From positions 1-64,000 of the forward strand of contig NZ_JARVRH010000025.1 of assembly GCF_030209755.1 (NCBI RefSeq): a stretch of DNA of 64,000 nt, in the 5' to 3' direction. Positions within the stretch are counted from its first letter, which is position 1. Each line of letters opens with the position of its first letter. Positions 15,843-24,554 of the stretch are shown here, piece after piece. The notes under the pieces are model-generated. The model had not been told where the DNA came from and ran no database searches. It saw nothing but the letters and a program-made list of their open reading frames with translations. The stretch is from Arthrobacter sp. efr-133-TYG-118 (GTDB lineage Bacteria; Actinomycetota; Actinomycetes; Actinomycetales; Micrococcaceae). Both the position numbers and the translations under genes were made by a program.

Positions 15843-16730
15843 CTAATGGGATGCGAGTTGCAGTGCGCCGAAGACCGGATCCCGGGTGAGGACCTGCAAA
15901 GTGTCGATGCCACGTGAGGCAAGGGCTATCCGCATGGCTGCCTGTAATGGGGGCTGGTTCATGCCTAGACCTCCGCCGAGGACGATCGGTCCCTCGATGT
16001 TGAGTTGCCCCGCGCACTTCGCCGCCAAGGAGGCAAGATCGGTACCTGCCTGGAGGATCATGTCCAAGGAAGCGGTATGCCCCGCGGCCGCGCACTCAAA
16101 CACAATCGGTGATTTGGAAGCCCAAAACTCGCGCCCCGCGTCGCCATGGAAAAGGGCAATCAAACCCTCCGGACCGAGGAGTCCACAAGATTTCAAAAGC
16201 GCTTTCGTCAGCGCGTCGGGGCGTAGCCCGTTGTTCATGCGCTCAAGGCTGTACCTCACCGCTTCGCGACCGAACCAGTAACCGCTGCCTTCGTCGCCAA
16301 GCAAGTAACCCCAGCCGCCCGCGCGCGCTTGATCCTCGCCGTTGGTGCCCCAGGCCGCCGATCCGGTGCCGGCGATCACGGCGATTCCAGTGCTGCATCC
16401 TGCGGCAGCCAACAGAAGGCGCGTGTCATGGACAACGGAGACGACAGCGTCGGGAGCCAACGGCTGGATCAGTTCCTTCAGTGCGTTCGCGTCTTCGGCG
16501 GTGTCGATCCCTCCGGAACCAACCACCACCCGTGCAACGGACCCGCCCTGGAGGGTGGCGAAGACACCCTCCAGGGTGGTGCGGGCTTGGGTGCGGCTCA
16601 CGTTCTGGACGTTTGCGCTGCCGGCCGAAGTATCTGCAACAGCAGTGCCATCCAACCATTTGATGCCGCGCGTCTTTGAACCTCCGATGTCCAGACCTAC
16701 GACTGCGCCGATGGCGCCCGGGTGTGGCAC
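15843..16730 (-). CDS. BadF/BadG-type sugar kinase (N-acetylglucosamine kinase-like)
   Basis: A 295-residue actin-fold kinase. The phosphate-binding motifs are GLDIGGSKTRG near residue 12, AGTGSAAWG near 100 and LLGDEGSGYWFG near 122, the pattern of GlcNAc kinases in the BadF/BadG/BcrA ATPase group. The GTG start at 16730 shares its G with the TAG stop of the upstream GH130-like gene, so they are coupled. Longer readings would run back into that gene. Position at the end of the glycan operon suggests it phosphorylates a sugar released by the glycosidases, possibly GlcNAc or a hexose. Confidence 0.8.
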   Translation of the reverse strand: MPHPGAIGAVVGLDIGGSKTRGIKWLDGTAVADTSAGSANVQNVSRTQARTTLEGVFATLQGGSVARVVVGSGGIDTAEDANALKELIQPLAPDAVVSVVHDTRLLLAAAGCSTGIAVIAGTGSAAWGTNGEDQARAGGWGYLLGDEGSGYWFGREAVRYSLERMNNGLRPDALTKALLKSCGLLGPEGLIALFHGDAGREFWASKSPIVFECAAAGHTASLDMILQAGTDLASLAAKCAGQLNIEGPIVLGGGLGMNQPPLQAAMRIALASRGIDTLQVLTRDPVFGALQLASH

Positions 16731-17806
16731 TAGCTCGGGTCCGCGCGGTAGAAGTACATCTCCCGCGATCCCGAAGGGGCATCCCAGCCTTGGGCGAACA
16801 TCCAGCTTCCGCCGAACTTGAGGAGTCCGCCCCACGCCAGCGAGCCACCTCTGTGCATCGCCTTCTGGGTGAAGGGCTGGTTCACGTCATAGAGCGCCTG
16901 CGCGGCGGAGAATTGGCCGTCCGCGTCGCCGTAGAAGAAGTCCAGCACCAGCTTGCCGCCGTCGACCTCGCCGTCGCTGTCGTCAACAATGGCGCAGGCC
17001 ACTTCGTGCAGTGACCCGCCCAGCGGCCCAAGGTCCAGGTACTCCTGGGGTTCAAACGTCCAGTTCACCATGTCGGCGGAGCGTCCCACATGGGTGGTTC
17101 CGCCGCAGCCCTCGGACAGATACATGAGATAGTGGCCACCGATCTTGACGGCTTCGCCCCGGGCGTTTCGGGGGATGACGGCCCCCTTGGCCCAGAACCG
17201 TGAAACCTCGTAAGGGACAGCCAGGCCGAGCTTTTCCCAACGGATCAAGTCGTCGGACACTGCAACATTGATGTCGCAGCCTACATCGCCAAGGGGATAG
17301 ACATCCGGGTCCTGGCCAGCCTGCTCCTCGCTGCGGTCGATCGTCCAGATCCCGTTGTAGAACATGTAGTAGCGGCCGTTGGCCTGGTACACCTTGGGAT
17401 CTTCGCAGCCAAGGATCTCATTGTCCTGGGTAGGGTAGATCACTGGATTGGAGGGGTTGTCCTGCCACCCGGTTTCGGGATCGTAGACGGCGACGCCGAT
17501 ACGGCTGGAGACCGATTCCTTGCGCGGGGATGCGCGGTAGAAGAGGTAGAGCTTGCCGTCGCGCTCCATGACGGAGGGATTGAAGATTGAATCCGCGGTC
17601 CAGCCGATGCCTGTCGGATCGGCCCAGTCCTGGACTTGCCGGAACGTCAGGGAATTGTCCTTGCGGAACGGGCCCACAGCCCATTCCGGGTGCTCGGGAT
17701 ACTCCGCGGAAAACTGGTCGGTGGAAATGGTGTCGGTCAGCGGATTGCTGAACGTGAGTGCTCCCTCGTAGCTGTGGAACAGGGCTTCTTTGGTGATTTT
17801 CTGCAT
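16730..17806 (-). CDS. GH130-like glycoside hydrolase/phosphorylase
   Basis: A 358-residue cytosolic protein with five-bladed beta-propeller motifs of the GH130/GH43 superfamily: SIFNPSVMERDGKLYLFYRA near residue 75, GCEDPKVYQANGRYYMFYNG near 130, and ISEGCGG-type loops near 230. The EDPK motif is the typical GH130 position of a conserved Asp. There is no signal peptide. The ATG at 17806 follows AGGAAG. It neighbours a secreted protein, a second GH130 protein and a sugar kinase. GH130 members phosphorolyse or hydrolyse beta-mannosides; whether this one needs phosphate cannot be told by eye. Confidence 0.75.
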   Translation of the reverse strand: MQKITKEALFHSYEGALTFSNPLTDTISTDQFSAEYPEHPEWAVGPFRKDNSLTFRQVQDWADPTGIGWTADSIFNPSVMERDGKLYLFYRASPRKESVSSRIGVAVYDPETGWQDNPSNPVIYPTQDNEILGCEDPKVYQANGRYYMFYNGIWTIDRSEEQAGQDPDVYPLGDVGCDINVAVSDDLIRWEKLGLAVPYEVSRFWAKGAVIPRNARGEAVKIGGHYLMYLSEGCGGTTHVGRSADMVNWTFEPQEYLDLGPLGGSLHEVACAIVDDSDGEVDGGKLVLDFFYGDADGQFSAAQALYDVNQPFTQKAMHRGGSLAWGGLLKFGGSWMFAQGWDAPSGSREMYFYRADPS

Positions 17807-17830
17807 GGGTTCTTCCTGTGGCGATGGGGA

Positions 17831-17854
17831 CTTGCGAAGGCTGGGAGCCGGTGG
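17831..17854 (+). repeat. 24-bp direct repeat, copy 1
   Basis: Reads CTTGCGAAGGCTGGGAGCCG followed by GTGG. The identical sequence recurs at 17889-17912, just before the stop codon of the secreted protein. It may be a duplicated regulatory or mRNA-processing element between two minus-strand genes. Confidence 0.85.
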
Positions 17855-17888
17855 CGTGGGCCCACACCGGCGAGGGCCCCGGCCTGAG

Positions 17889-17912
17889 CTTGCGAAGGCT
17901 GGGAGCCGGTGG
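17889..17912 (+). repeat. 24-bp direct repeat, copy 2
   Basis: Exact second copy of the 24-base unit at 17831, 58 bases away start to start. Between them CCGGTG and CACCGG can pair (17848-17870), so the gap can also fold. Confidence 0.85.
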
Positions 17913-17915
17913 GGA

Positions 17916-20012
17916 CTAGTTGCGGACCAGGGTCACCCAGGTGAACCCACCCGGGGCTACAGTGACGCGGCCGGAGTGGTCTGCGCCGTTCTGGTCTGGA
18001 CCTGGTGTGACGGGCTGGCCGGAAGCGTCAAAGGCCTGCTGGCTCAAATGGAACCCTTGGGGCATGTCCACTTTTCGCTCGATGCTTCCCGGGGCTGCAC
18101 TAATGTACAGCGTTGATTGGCCCCCGGAACCGGAGACTGACACCGAGGAGATCTGCGGCTGCAGCAGCACACCGTCGATCGACGCGTCGCTTCCGGCCTT
18201 GGCGGTCACGCTGCCCTGGCCCCCTGGTATTGCGTGGTCAAGGGAGATGGGGAGGAGCTTGCCCGGAGCTGCCGTGATGCCTTGCTCGCCCGCGCCACCG
18301 TTGGGCGTGGTGCCCAGGAAAGTGCTCCCGGAAGTCCACGACGTCGTTCCGGCGGCTTCGGGGCGCTCGTTCACGATCGGGTACGCATTGCGTGCCTGCT
18401 CCGATACCGGGACCGGGATCTTCAGGGTGCCACCCGCGTTGAGGGCGACGTATGCGCCGCCGGACCAGTTCGCCTCACCGGTCCATGCGGAGGCAGGCTT
18501 GACCACTGCACCGCCGGTGATGGTTCCGGATTCGGCTTCGGCCACCTTGAGCCCGTCTGTCCCCACGGTGCTGCTGATCCCCAGGGCCTTGGCCTTGAGC
18601 TCCGGATTGGCATCCAAAGCGAGCATGGACAACAACGTGTGGATGGTGGATTCCGCCCCGGAGTTAGGGTTGACGCGGCCGTCGGTTTCGATGCCGTCGA
18701 TCGCCGTGCCGGTTGCAGGGTTGTAGGCAGGCTTTCCACTGCGGTTGGCACCGAAGTACCAGCCGGCAGCAACTGCTGCGACGTCCAGCAGCCCGGGAGC
18801 ATTCGCCGCCTTGGCGGTCGCCACGAGTCCTTCAACCCGCGAGTCCACGCCGTAGGCTATCTGCGCCTCACCCGGGGTAGGGCTCCAGGCATTGTCCGGT
18901 CCGCCTGCGGCAAGGAGTTGCGGAGTGAATTGGGCGGAGTCCTTGACCGCTGCCGTCAGCAGATCGGGGCGATGCAGCAACGGGGACGCGTTCGCGACGG
19001 CGGCCGCGGCCATTCCGCCCCAAGCGTGCCACAGGGTTCGGGACTGGTTCCACGGAAGAATCGCGCCAAAGGGCCACTGCTGAACAGATCCCGAGGACAT
19101 CGCGGCGATGCCTTCGGTGAGCTGGTTCAGCGCGGTGGCGGCAGCGCCGTCGTCGGGCGCCGCCTTTGAGTAGGCGGAGAGTCCGAGCACGGCTTCCGCC
19201 GAGGCATCCGCCCCTCCGGTGATCAGCCAGGCTGGGACCTTGGCGCCGTCGGCAACGTCGTACTTGCCGTACTTGGCGAGGGACTGTTTGTTCACGGACC
19301 CGACGGCGAGGTCCAGCCTGGACTGCAGGAACGCTGCAAACTGGGGATCGGCAGACTTGAACGCCGCATACCCTTCGCCGAGCGCCCACACAGTCCGGGC
19401 AAGCCAATAGGACTCGGCTGAATCGCTGGGGTCTGGAAGTTCCACCGGCTTGGCACTCGGCGTGAGTGTGCCATCGGCTTGCTGCCACAAGACCACGTTG
19501 CCGGCGTTGGGGCCGGAAGACGTCTGCAAATATGTCAGCTCGCGCAGCACGTCGAAGGCGCGGGTGCGGCTCGAGGCGTCGCCGGTCTGCTGCCAATGGC
19601 GCAAGTAGACGACGGCGGTGCGCGCAATGTCGTCCGCGTTGAAGGCCCCCTGGCTCCAGTAGCCTGTGGCCGGGTCCTTGGAACCTCCGCCTACCCGCGT
19701 GTAGCTGCCGTCGGAATTCTTGTTGGCATACGTCCACGGTGCTTGTGCTGCGGGATGTTCACCGATCTGGTACGTCGTGTGGCCATCCACAGCGTGAAGA
19801 GGCACCGTGTCGAGCAGGAAATTCAGGTGGGACAGATTGGTCAACGGTGCCGACGCCGTGGCCAGTGCCTGCGACGCAGCGGGCTGCGTCGCCGTACCTT
19901 GGGCCGGCTGTGCCGCTGAGGCAACCCCCGCCCCGGCCAGGAGCATCGACAGCGTTGCAACAACTGCGACCGGGGCGGATTTCAGCCGTGGACTAACAAG
20001 AGAAGGTGTCAT
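17916..20012 (-). CDS. Large secreted protein, probable (alpha/alpha)-barrel carbohydrate-active enzyme
   Basis: A 698-residue exported protein. The N-terminus has a basic stretch, a hydrophobic core (AVVATLSMLLAGAGVASAA) and an AxA cleavage site near residue 34. The region about 60-470 contains repeated helical segments such as ESYWLARTVWALGEGYAAF and LWHAWGGMAAAAVANASPLL, as in (alpha/alpha)6 barrels. The last about 200 residues look like beta-sandwich carbohydrate-binding modules (AEAESGTITGGAV, then FTWVTL at the end). I cannot assign a GH or PL family. Context in a glycan importer locus suggests it trims a polysaccharide outside the cell. The start follows AGGA. Confidence 0.8.
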   Translation of the reverse strand: MTPSLVSPRLKSAPVAVVATLSMLLAGAGVASAAQPAQGTATQPAASQALATASAPLTNLSHLNFLLDTVPLHAVDGHTTYQIGEHPAAQAPWTYANKNSDGSYTRVGGGSKDPATGYWSQGAFNADDIARTAVVYLRHWQQTGDASSRTRAFDVLRELTYLQTSSGPNAGNVVLWQQADGTLTPSAKPVELPDPSDSAESYWLARTVWALGEGYAAFKSADPQFAAFLQSRLDLAVGSVNKQSLAKYGKYDVADGAKVPAWLITGGADASAEAVLGLSAYSKAAPDDGAAATALNQLTEGIAAMSSGSVQQWPFGAILPWNQSRTLWHAWGGMAAAAVANASPLLHRPDLLTAAVKDSAQFTPQLLAAGGPDNAWSPTPGEAQIAYGVDSRVEGLVATAKAANAPGLLDVAAVAAGWYFGANRSGKPAYNPATGTAIDGIETDGRVNPNSGAESTIHTLLSMLALDANPELKAKALGISSTVGTDGLKVAEAESGTITGGAVVKPASAWTGEANWSGGAYVALNAGGTLKIPVPVSEQARNAYPIVNERPEAAGTTSWTSGSTFLGTTPNGGAGEQGITAAPGKLLPISLDHAIPGGQGSVTAKAGSDASIDGVLLQPQISSVSVSGSGGQSTLYISAAPGSIERKVDMPQGFHLSQQAFDASGQPVTPGPDQNGADHSGRVTVAPGGFTWVTLVRN

Positions 20013-20083
20013 GTCTAATTCCTAGGGGCGTGGAAGAGGGGCTGGACTGCTGGGGCGGGGTGCTCCTTGGTGGCGGTCCGGTC

Positions 20084-21166
20084 CTAAGCGCGGTCCAGCC
20101 GCGCCACGCCGATCTTCGAATCAGCCATGCCATAGAAGACGAACAGCTGCTCGCCGATTTTCTCTATTGCCGTAGGGAAAACGACGTTGGGGACGATGCC
20201 CGAGATCTCGTCTTCCGTTTCCGGTGCCAGTAGCGGCTTGTCGCTGCGGGCGATCACGATGGAGGGATCGTCACTGTCGAGGATCATCGCAGCGGCCGTG
20301 TAGTTGACGTTCTGCTGGTGGTCGAAGGCGGACTTTTCCATCGATCCGGAGACACCGTGGTAGATCAGGAGCCAGCCCTCATCGACCCGGATCGGTGCCG
20401 GTCCGCCGCCGATCTTGAGTTCTTCGAAGGGGAACTCGCTCAGGGCCACGAGCTTGTGCTTGCGCAGGTGAACGAGGTTGCGAATGTCCCTCTCGACGTC
20501 GGCAACTGCGACGTAGGAAATCCAGATACCCGGGCGGTTGTCATCGAGGCCGGCCGGCAGGTGCTCGCCTTCGCCCTCACGGATCCAGCCAAGGTCCCAC
20601 ATGGGGCGGTGCAGCAAAGCGTAGGAGGGGACGCCATCGGGATCGTCGACCGGTTCCGGGAAGAATACGGCGTCCTTGTTGGCGAACAAGTTCAAGTCCA
20701 TGGAAAGGTCGGCCTGGTACTCGAAATGGCAGGGCCCCAGGCGGTCCCACGTGCGCAGGTCTTCAGAATGGGCGAAGGCCAGGCGGGGACCAAGCGGTCC
20801 GTAGGCAACATACGTCATCAGGTGGCGGCCGAGGGACGGTACCCAGGTGACGCGGGGATCTTCCGTTCCCGCGTTGTTGAGGCCGCGTTCCCACCCTTCG
20901 TCCGGTGCCAGGACAACGCCCTGGCGTTCGACGCCGGACGGAACGCCGTCGTCGCCGACGATCACCTTGGCGAGCCCGACGCGGGAAACATTGCCCTTCG
21001 CCACGAGGCGGGGCAGAAGGTACAGCTCGCCGTCGGGTCCGCGGCCGCTGGCCGGGTTGAGGACGCCTTCGGCTTCGAACTCGTTCCCGTCCTCCGGGGT
21101 CATGATGACGCCGGTGCGGGTGAGCGTGAACGGGACGGTGGGGAGTGCTGAAGTTGAGGAAGTCAT
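20084..21166 (-). CDS. GH130-family glycosidase/phosphorylase
   Basis: A 360-residue cytosolic protein with clear GH130 motifs: EGVLNPASGRGPDGELYLLP near residue 30, NNAGTEDPRVTWVPSLGRHL near 85, GGGPAPIRVDEGWLLIYHGV near 250 and PNVVFPTAIE near 325. Characterised members act on beta-mannosides, giving mannose 1-phosphate or mannose. The ATG at 21166 is used because the open frame further upstream lies over the permease gene. It starts six bases after the permease stop, in an operon with importer and regulator, so it likely processes the imported oligosaccharide. Confidence 0.85.
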   Translation of the reverse strand: MTSSTSALPTVPFTLTRTGVIMTPEDGNEFEAEGVLNPASGRGPDGELYLLPRLVAKGNVSRVGLAKVIVGDDGVPSGVERQGVVLAPDEGWERGLNNAGTEDPRVTWVPSLGRHLMTYVAYGPLGPRLAFAHSEDLRTWDRLGPCHFEYQADLSMDLNLFANKDAVFFPEPVDDPDGVPSYALLHRPMWDLGWIREGEGEHLPAGLDDNRPGIWISYVAVADVERDIRNLVHLRKHKLVALSEFPFEELKIGGGPAPIRVDEGWLLIYHGVSGSMEKSAFDHQQNVNYTAAAMILDSDDPSIVIARSDKPLLAPETEDEISGIVPNVVFPTAIEKIGEQLFVFYGMADSKIGVARLDRA

Positions 21167-21171
21167 AGAGC

Positions 21172-22143
21172 TTAGCCCTTTACGCTTGATCCGATATTGG
21201 TGGAAATGAATTGGCGCTGGAAGAAGATGAACAGCGCGACGGCGGGGGCCGCGAGAACGCAGGCACCGGCCAGGATGGCGCCGAACGGGTTTGATGCCGT
21301 GGCGGCAATGTTCGAGATGTAGTTCGCGAGGGAGACCGCAAGCGGCTGAATGGCTTGGTCCTTGGTGACGAGGAACGGCCACAGGAACTCATTCCACGGG
21401 CCGATGAAAGTCAGCAGGACTGCCGTGACAATGGCGGGCCGGACCAGGGGGATCGCGATCTGCCAGAGGATCCTCAGCTCGCTGGCTCCGTCGATGCGGG
21501 CGGCTTCGAACAAGGTGGAGGGCAGCTGCATGAAGTACTGGCGGAAGACGAACACTGCGGTGGAATTGATCGCGAACGGGAGGATCATGCCGAGATACGT
21601 GTCTGCGAGCCCGTAGTCCCGGACAATCATGACGTACAGCGGGATGAGCAGCAGCTGGAACGGAATCATCTGCACCAGCAGCATCATCCCGAACACAAAC
21701 CCTTTACCGCGGAATTGCATCTGGGCGAGCGCGTAGCCCACCAGGAGCCCGAACACCACAGTGAAGAAGATGACGCCACCGGTGAAAACACCCGAGTTGA
21801 CCAGGCCTTTCAGCAGGTCGATCGAGTTGTTGATGTTGCTGTAGTTCTCGCCGGTGATGTTTGCCGGACTAGGGAACGCGCCACCCACGGAGGTGTCCGG
21901 ATTGGTTTGGAGCGAGCCGATGAACATGTAGTAGAACGGGAAGAGGAAGACGAAGGCTCCCAGGGCCAGCAGCACGAAGCTGCCCACGCCCAGGTTCTTG
22001 CGCTTCGCCACGGAACTGCCCTTGCGGGAGGCGGCAGCTACGGTTGTCGGGGCTTCGGAAGTCGCTCCTTCGGGAGTGCCGGCACGTGGCCGGCGGGCGT
22101 CGTCGTCGTCATTCCTGAGAGGCGCCTTATTGAAAATCGACAC
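21172..22143 (-). CDS. Carbohydrate ABC importer permease, MalG type
   Basis: A 323-residue inner-membrane permease with an N-terminal cytoplasmic tail of about 50 charged residues, six membrane segments, and an EAA loop near LFEAARIDGASELRILWQIA. The GTG start (22143) is fixed by AAGGAGG seven bases upstream, inside the end of the preceding gene; the two are separated by one base. It pairs with the permease at 22145-23107. The CUT1 family imports oligosaccharides. Confidence 0.9.
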   Translation of the reverse strand: MSIFNKAPLRNDDDDARRPRAGTPEGATSEAPTTVAAASRKGSSVAKRKNLGVGSFVLLALGAFVFLFPFYYMFIGSLQTNPDTSVGGAFPSPANITGENYSNINNSIDLLKGLVNSGVFTGGVIFFTVVFGLLVGYALAQMQFRGKGFVFGMMLLVQMIPFQLLLIPLYVMIVRDYGLADTYLGMILPFAINSTAVFVFRQYFMQLPSTLFEAARIDGASELRILWQIAIPLVRPAIVTAVLLTFIGPWNEFLWPFLVTKDQAIQPLAVSLANYISNIAATASNPFGAILAGACVLAAPAVALFIFFQRQFISTNIGSSVKG

Positions 22144-22144
22144 G

Positions 22145-23107
22145 TCAGTCCTCCTTTCCGCCTACGAGGCGTTTCTGGATCAGGGCGATCAGCAACACGC
22201 CGATCACCAGCACCACACCCAGCGCTGCCGCCACATCGGGATTCCCCTGCAGGATTCCCTTCTGGTACATCAGGAACACCGGCGACGTCGAGGCTCCGTC
22301 CGGGCCGCCTCCGCCAGTGAGCAGATAGGGCTCGGTGAACAGGTTCGCTCCGGTGATGGTGGCGAGCAGGGTCACCAGCACGCTGGCCGAGCGCACTCCC
22401 GGAACGGTGATGTTCCAGAACTGGACCCATTTGTTCCCGCCGTCCACCGAGGCGGACTCGTAGAGCTCGTCGGGGATGTTCTGTAGTGCGGCTAGGTACA
22501 GCAGGATGAAGAATCCCAACTGCTTCCACGTCACGTACAAAGCAACGGTTGGCATTGCCAGCCAGGAGTTCGTCAACCACGAGGGGTTCGGGGCCAGCGG
22601 GCCCAGAATGGCGTTGACCAGCCCGTTCTGCTGGAACAGGAACAGCCAGACGCCGACGACGGCGACGCTCGCCGTGACGTACGGGACGTAGTAGCTGACC
22701 CGGAAGAAGGTCCTGAGCCGCGTCACGCGGTTCAAGGCGTTGGCCAGGACCAGGGACAGGCCCACTGTCAGCGGCACGTTGATGACCAGGAAGATGCCGA
22801 TGTTGGCGAAGGAACGCTGTACTTCAGGATCGGACAGGACGCTGATGTAGTTGTCCAACCCCACGAAGGGCCGGTCAACCTGGACGCCCGGAGCGGTGAA
22901 GAAGAACTGGTGGAAGGAGATGTAGACGGCGTACCCAAGCGGATATGCCAGCACTCCAAGGACGAAGATGACGTAGGGGGCGCTGAACAGCAGTCCCAGC
23001 GGCTGGCGGCCCAGGAAGTTTTTGCGTTTCCTGGGCGCCTGCCGCTGGTCCACGGTCCGCCCGGCAGTGTCTCCCGTAGCGGGACCCCCAGCTGAGCGAA
23101 GTGACAT
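22145..23107 (-). CDS. Carbohydrate ABC importer permease, MalF type
   Basis: A 320-residue permease with six hydrophobic segments, the first at FSAPYVIFVLGVLAYPLGYA, and an EAA loop near ELYESASVDGGNKWVQFWNI. The ATG at 23107 lies 13 bases after the binding-protein stop. Its ribosome site is weak, and an ATG 18 codons upstream inside the previous gene cannot be excluded. It belongs to the CUT1 sugar importer with the neighbouring genes. Confidence 0.88.
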   Translation of the reverse strand: MSLRSAGGPATGDTAGRTVDQRQAPRKRKNFLGRQPLGLLFSAPYVIFVLGVLAYPLGYAVYISFHQFFFTAPGVQVDRPFVGLDNYISVLSDPEVQRSFANIGIFLVINVPLTVGLSLVLANALNRVTRLRTFFRVSYYVPYVTASVAVVGVWLFLFQQNGLVNAILGPLAPNPSWLTNSWLAMPTVALYVTWKQLGFFILLYLAALQNIPDELYESASVDGGNKWVQFWNITVPGVRSASVLVTLLATITGANLFTEPYLLTGGGGPDGASTSPVFLMYQKGILQGNPDVAAALGVVLVIGVLLIALIQKRLVGGKED

Positions 23108-23120
23108 GGGGATTCGCCTG

Positions 23121-24431
23121 CTACTTCTGGGCTGCCAGTTGGTTGATCTTGTCAGAGGCACCCTTGAAAGCGTCGTCGATGCTCTGGTTGCCGAAGATCA
23201 CGGACTTGCTCCAAGCGTCACGGAAGGTCTGCCAGATCTGGACTGAGTTGGAGACGTTGGGGACTTCCACGGTGCGTGCGGCTTCGTCGGCGAAGGTCTT
23301 GTAAGCCGGGTTCTGGCTGAAGTAGTCCGCGTAGGTGGTGGCCAAGTCCTTGCGCATCGGCATCTGGCCGGTACCGGAGAGGAGCTTGCCGTCTTGTTCC
23401 TTGCTGGTGGCGAACTTCATGACCTCCCATGCGGTGCCCTGGTTCTTGCACGAGGAGTACATGGCGATGTTCTTGGCGTCAGAGAAGGTGGAGCCGTTGG
23501 TCTGGGCTTGAGCACCCGGGACCGGGACCGTGCCCCAGTTCACCTTGCCCTTGTAAGCGGCGACGGCCCAGGGGCCCGCGAGGGACATGCCGGCCTTGCC
23601 GTCCGCGAAGGAGTCACCCTTGTACGCTTCCTTGGATGCCAGGTTCTCCTTGTAGAGGGTCTGGAACATAGTGGCGACCTGCTTGCCTTGATCGCTATCA
23701 AAGGTGGACTTGCCATCCTTGAGCAGCGTAGTGCCGCCCGAATTGGCGGCGTAGAACGGGTAGAAGTCGAACCAAGGCTGGTAGAAATCGCTCGTGGGGG
23801 AAGGCCACACGGCATTGGCAACGGCCCCGGACTTCACGAGGGTGCGGGCAGTGTCAAGGAACTCAGACTGAGTGGCAAGCTTGGGCTTTTCCGGGTCCAG
23901 GCCGGCCTTCGCGAAGACGTCCTTGTTGTAGAAGAGGACCACCGGGTTGGACTTCCATGGAAGCTGGTACGTCTTGCCGTCAGATGACTTGTACTGATTG
24001 GCGAGGTCGCCGGTGCGGTCCTTGATGTACTGGGCGCCGTCCGGGAACGAGTCGAGCGGGACCAGGCCACCCTGCTTCTGGAACTGCGGCACCGCCACCG
24101 GGGCGGTGTTGAAGACCAGGCAGGGAGCATTGCCGGCGGTAATTGCTGCCCCGATGACCTCTTCGGAGCTCTTGCCTGCCGGGATTTCCTGCGCATCGAC
24201 TTGCTGGTCGGGATGGGCAGCGTTCCATGAGGCCACCATGTCCTTGCCCCACTTCACCTCGAACTCGTTGTTGGAGTACCAGATCTTGATGGGACCCTTG
24301 GCCGCGGTGGCAGAGTTGGCTCCAGAGGCTGTGTTGCTGGAGGCGCCTCCACCGCATGCTGCCAGGCCGGCTCCGATAACGGCAATAGCGGTAAGGGAGA
24401 GGAATCTCGAACTAATTTTTCCGTGCTTCAT
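23121..24431 (-). CDS. Extracellular sugar-binding lipoprotein of CUT1 ABC importer
   Basis: A 436-residue binding protein. The signal peptide ends in the lipobox GAGLAAC, giving a membrane-anchored lipoprotein. The body shows family-1 solute-binding motifs such as GPIKIWYSNNEFEVKWGKDM near residue 45 and FADGKAGMSLAGPWAVAAYK near 270. The start at 24431 follows AAGGAG. It lies downstream of the LacI gene after 123 bases, a gap that may hold its own promoter. The ligand is presumably the oligosaccharide handled by the GH130 proteins. Confidence 0.9.
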   Translation of the reverse strand: MKHGKISSRFLSLTAIAVIGAGLAACGGGASSNTASGANSATAAKGPIKIWYSNNEFEVKWGKDMVASWNAAHPDQQVDAQEIPAGKSSEEVIGAAITAGNAPCLVFNTAPVAVPQFQKQGGLVPLDSFPDGAQYIKDRTGDLANQYKSSDGKTYQLPWKSNPVVLFYNKDVFAKAGLDPEKPKLATQSEFLDTARTLVKSGAVANAVWPSPTSDFYQPWFDFYPFYAANSGGTTLLKDGKSTFDSDQGKQVATMFQTLYKENLASKEAYKGDSFADGKAGMSLAGPWAVAAYKGKVNWGTVPVPGAQAQTNGSTFSDAKNIAMYSSCKNQGTAWEVMKFATSKEQDGKLLSGTGQMPMRKDLATTYADYFSQNPAYKTFADEAARTVEVPNVSNSVQIWQTFRDAWSKSVIFGNQSIDDAFKGASDKINQLAAQK

Positions 24432-24442
24432 TGCAACTCCTT

Positions 24443-24522
24443 TTGCGGGTAAAAATTGACAGGCTGTGGCGGCATTGCCTTCAAGCGGGAATGGCAAATA
24501 ACCCCACCCAATTGCGGGTAAA
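24443..24522 (+). promoter_or_regulatory. Direct repeat TTGCGGGTAAA upstream of the binding-protein gene
   Basis: TTGCGGGTAAA occurs at 24443-24453 and again at 24512-24522, both between the LacI stop and the binding-protein start. The spacing of 69 bases and the exact match suggest a regulatory role, but no protein can be assigned. An imperfect TTGCC/GGCAA hairpin lies between them. Confidence 0.3.
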
Positions 24523-24554
24523 TCGATATTCGTAAGACTGGACGTGGGAGGCGG

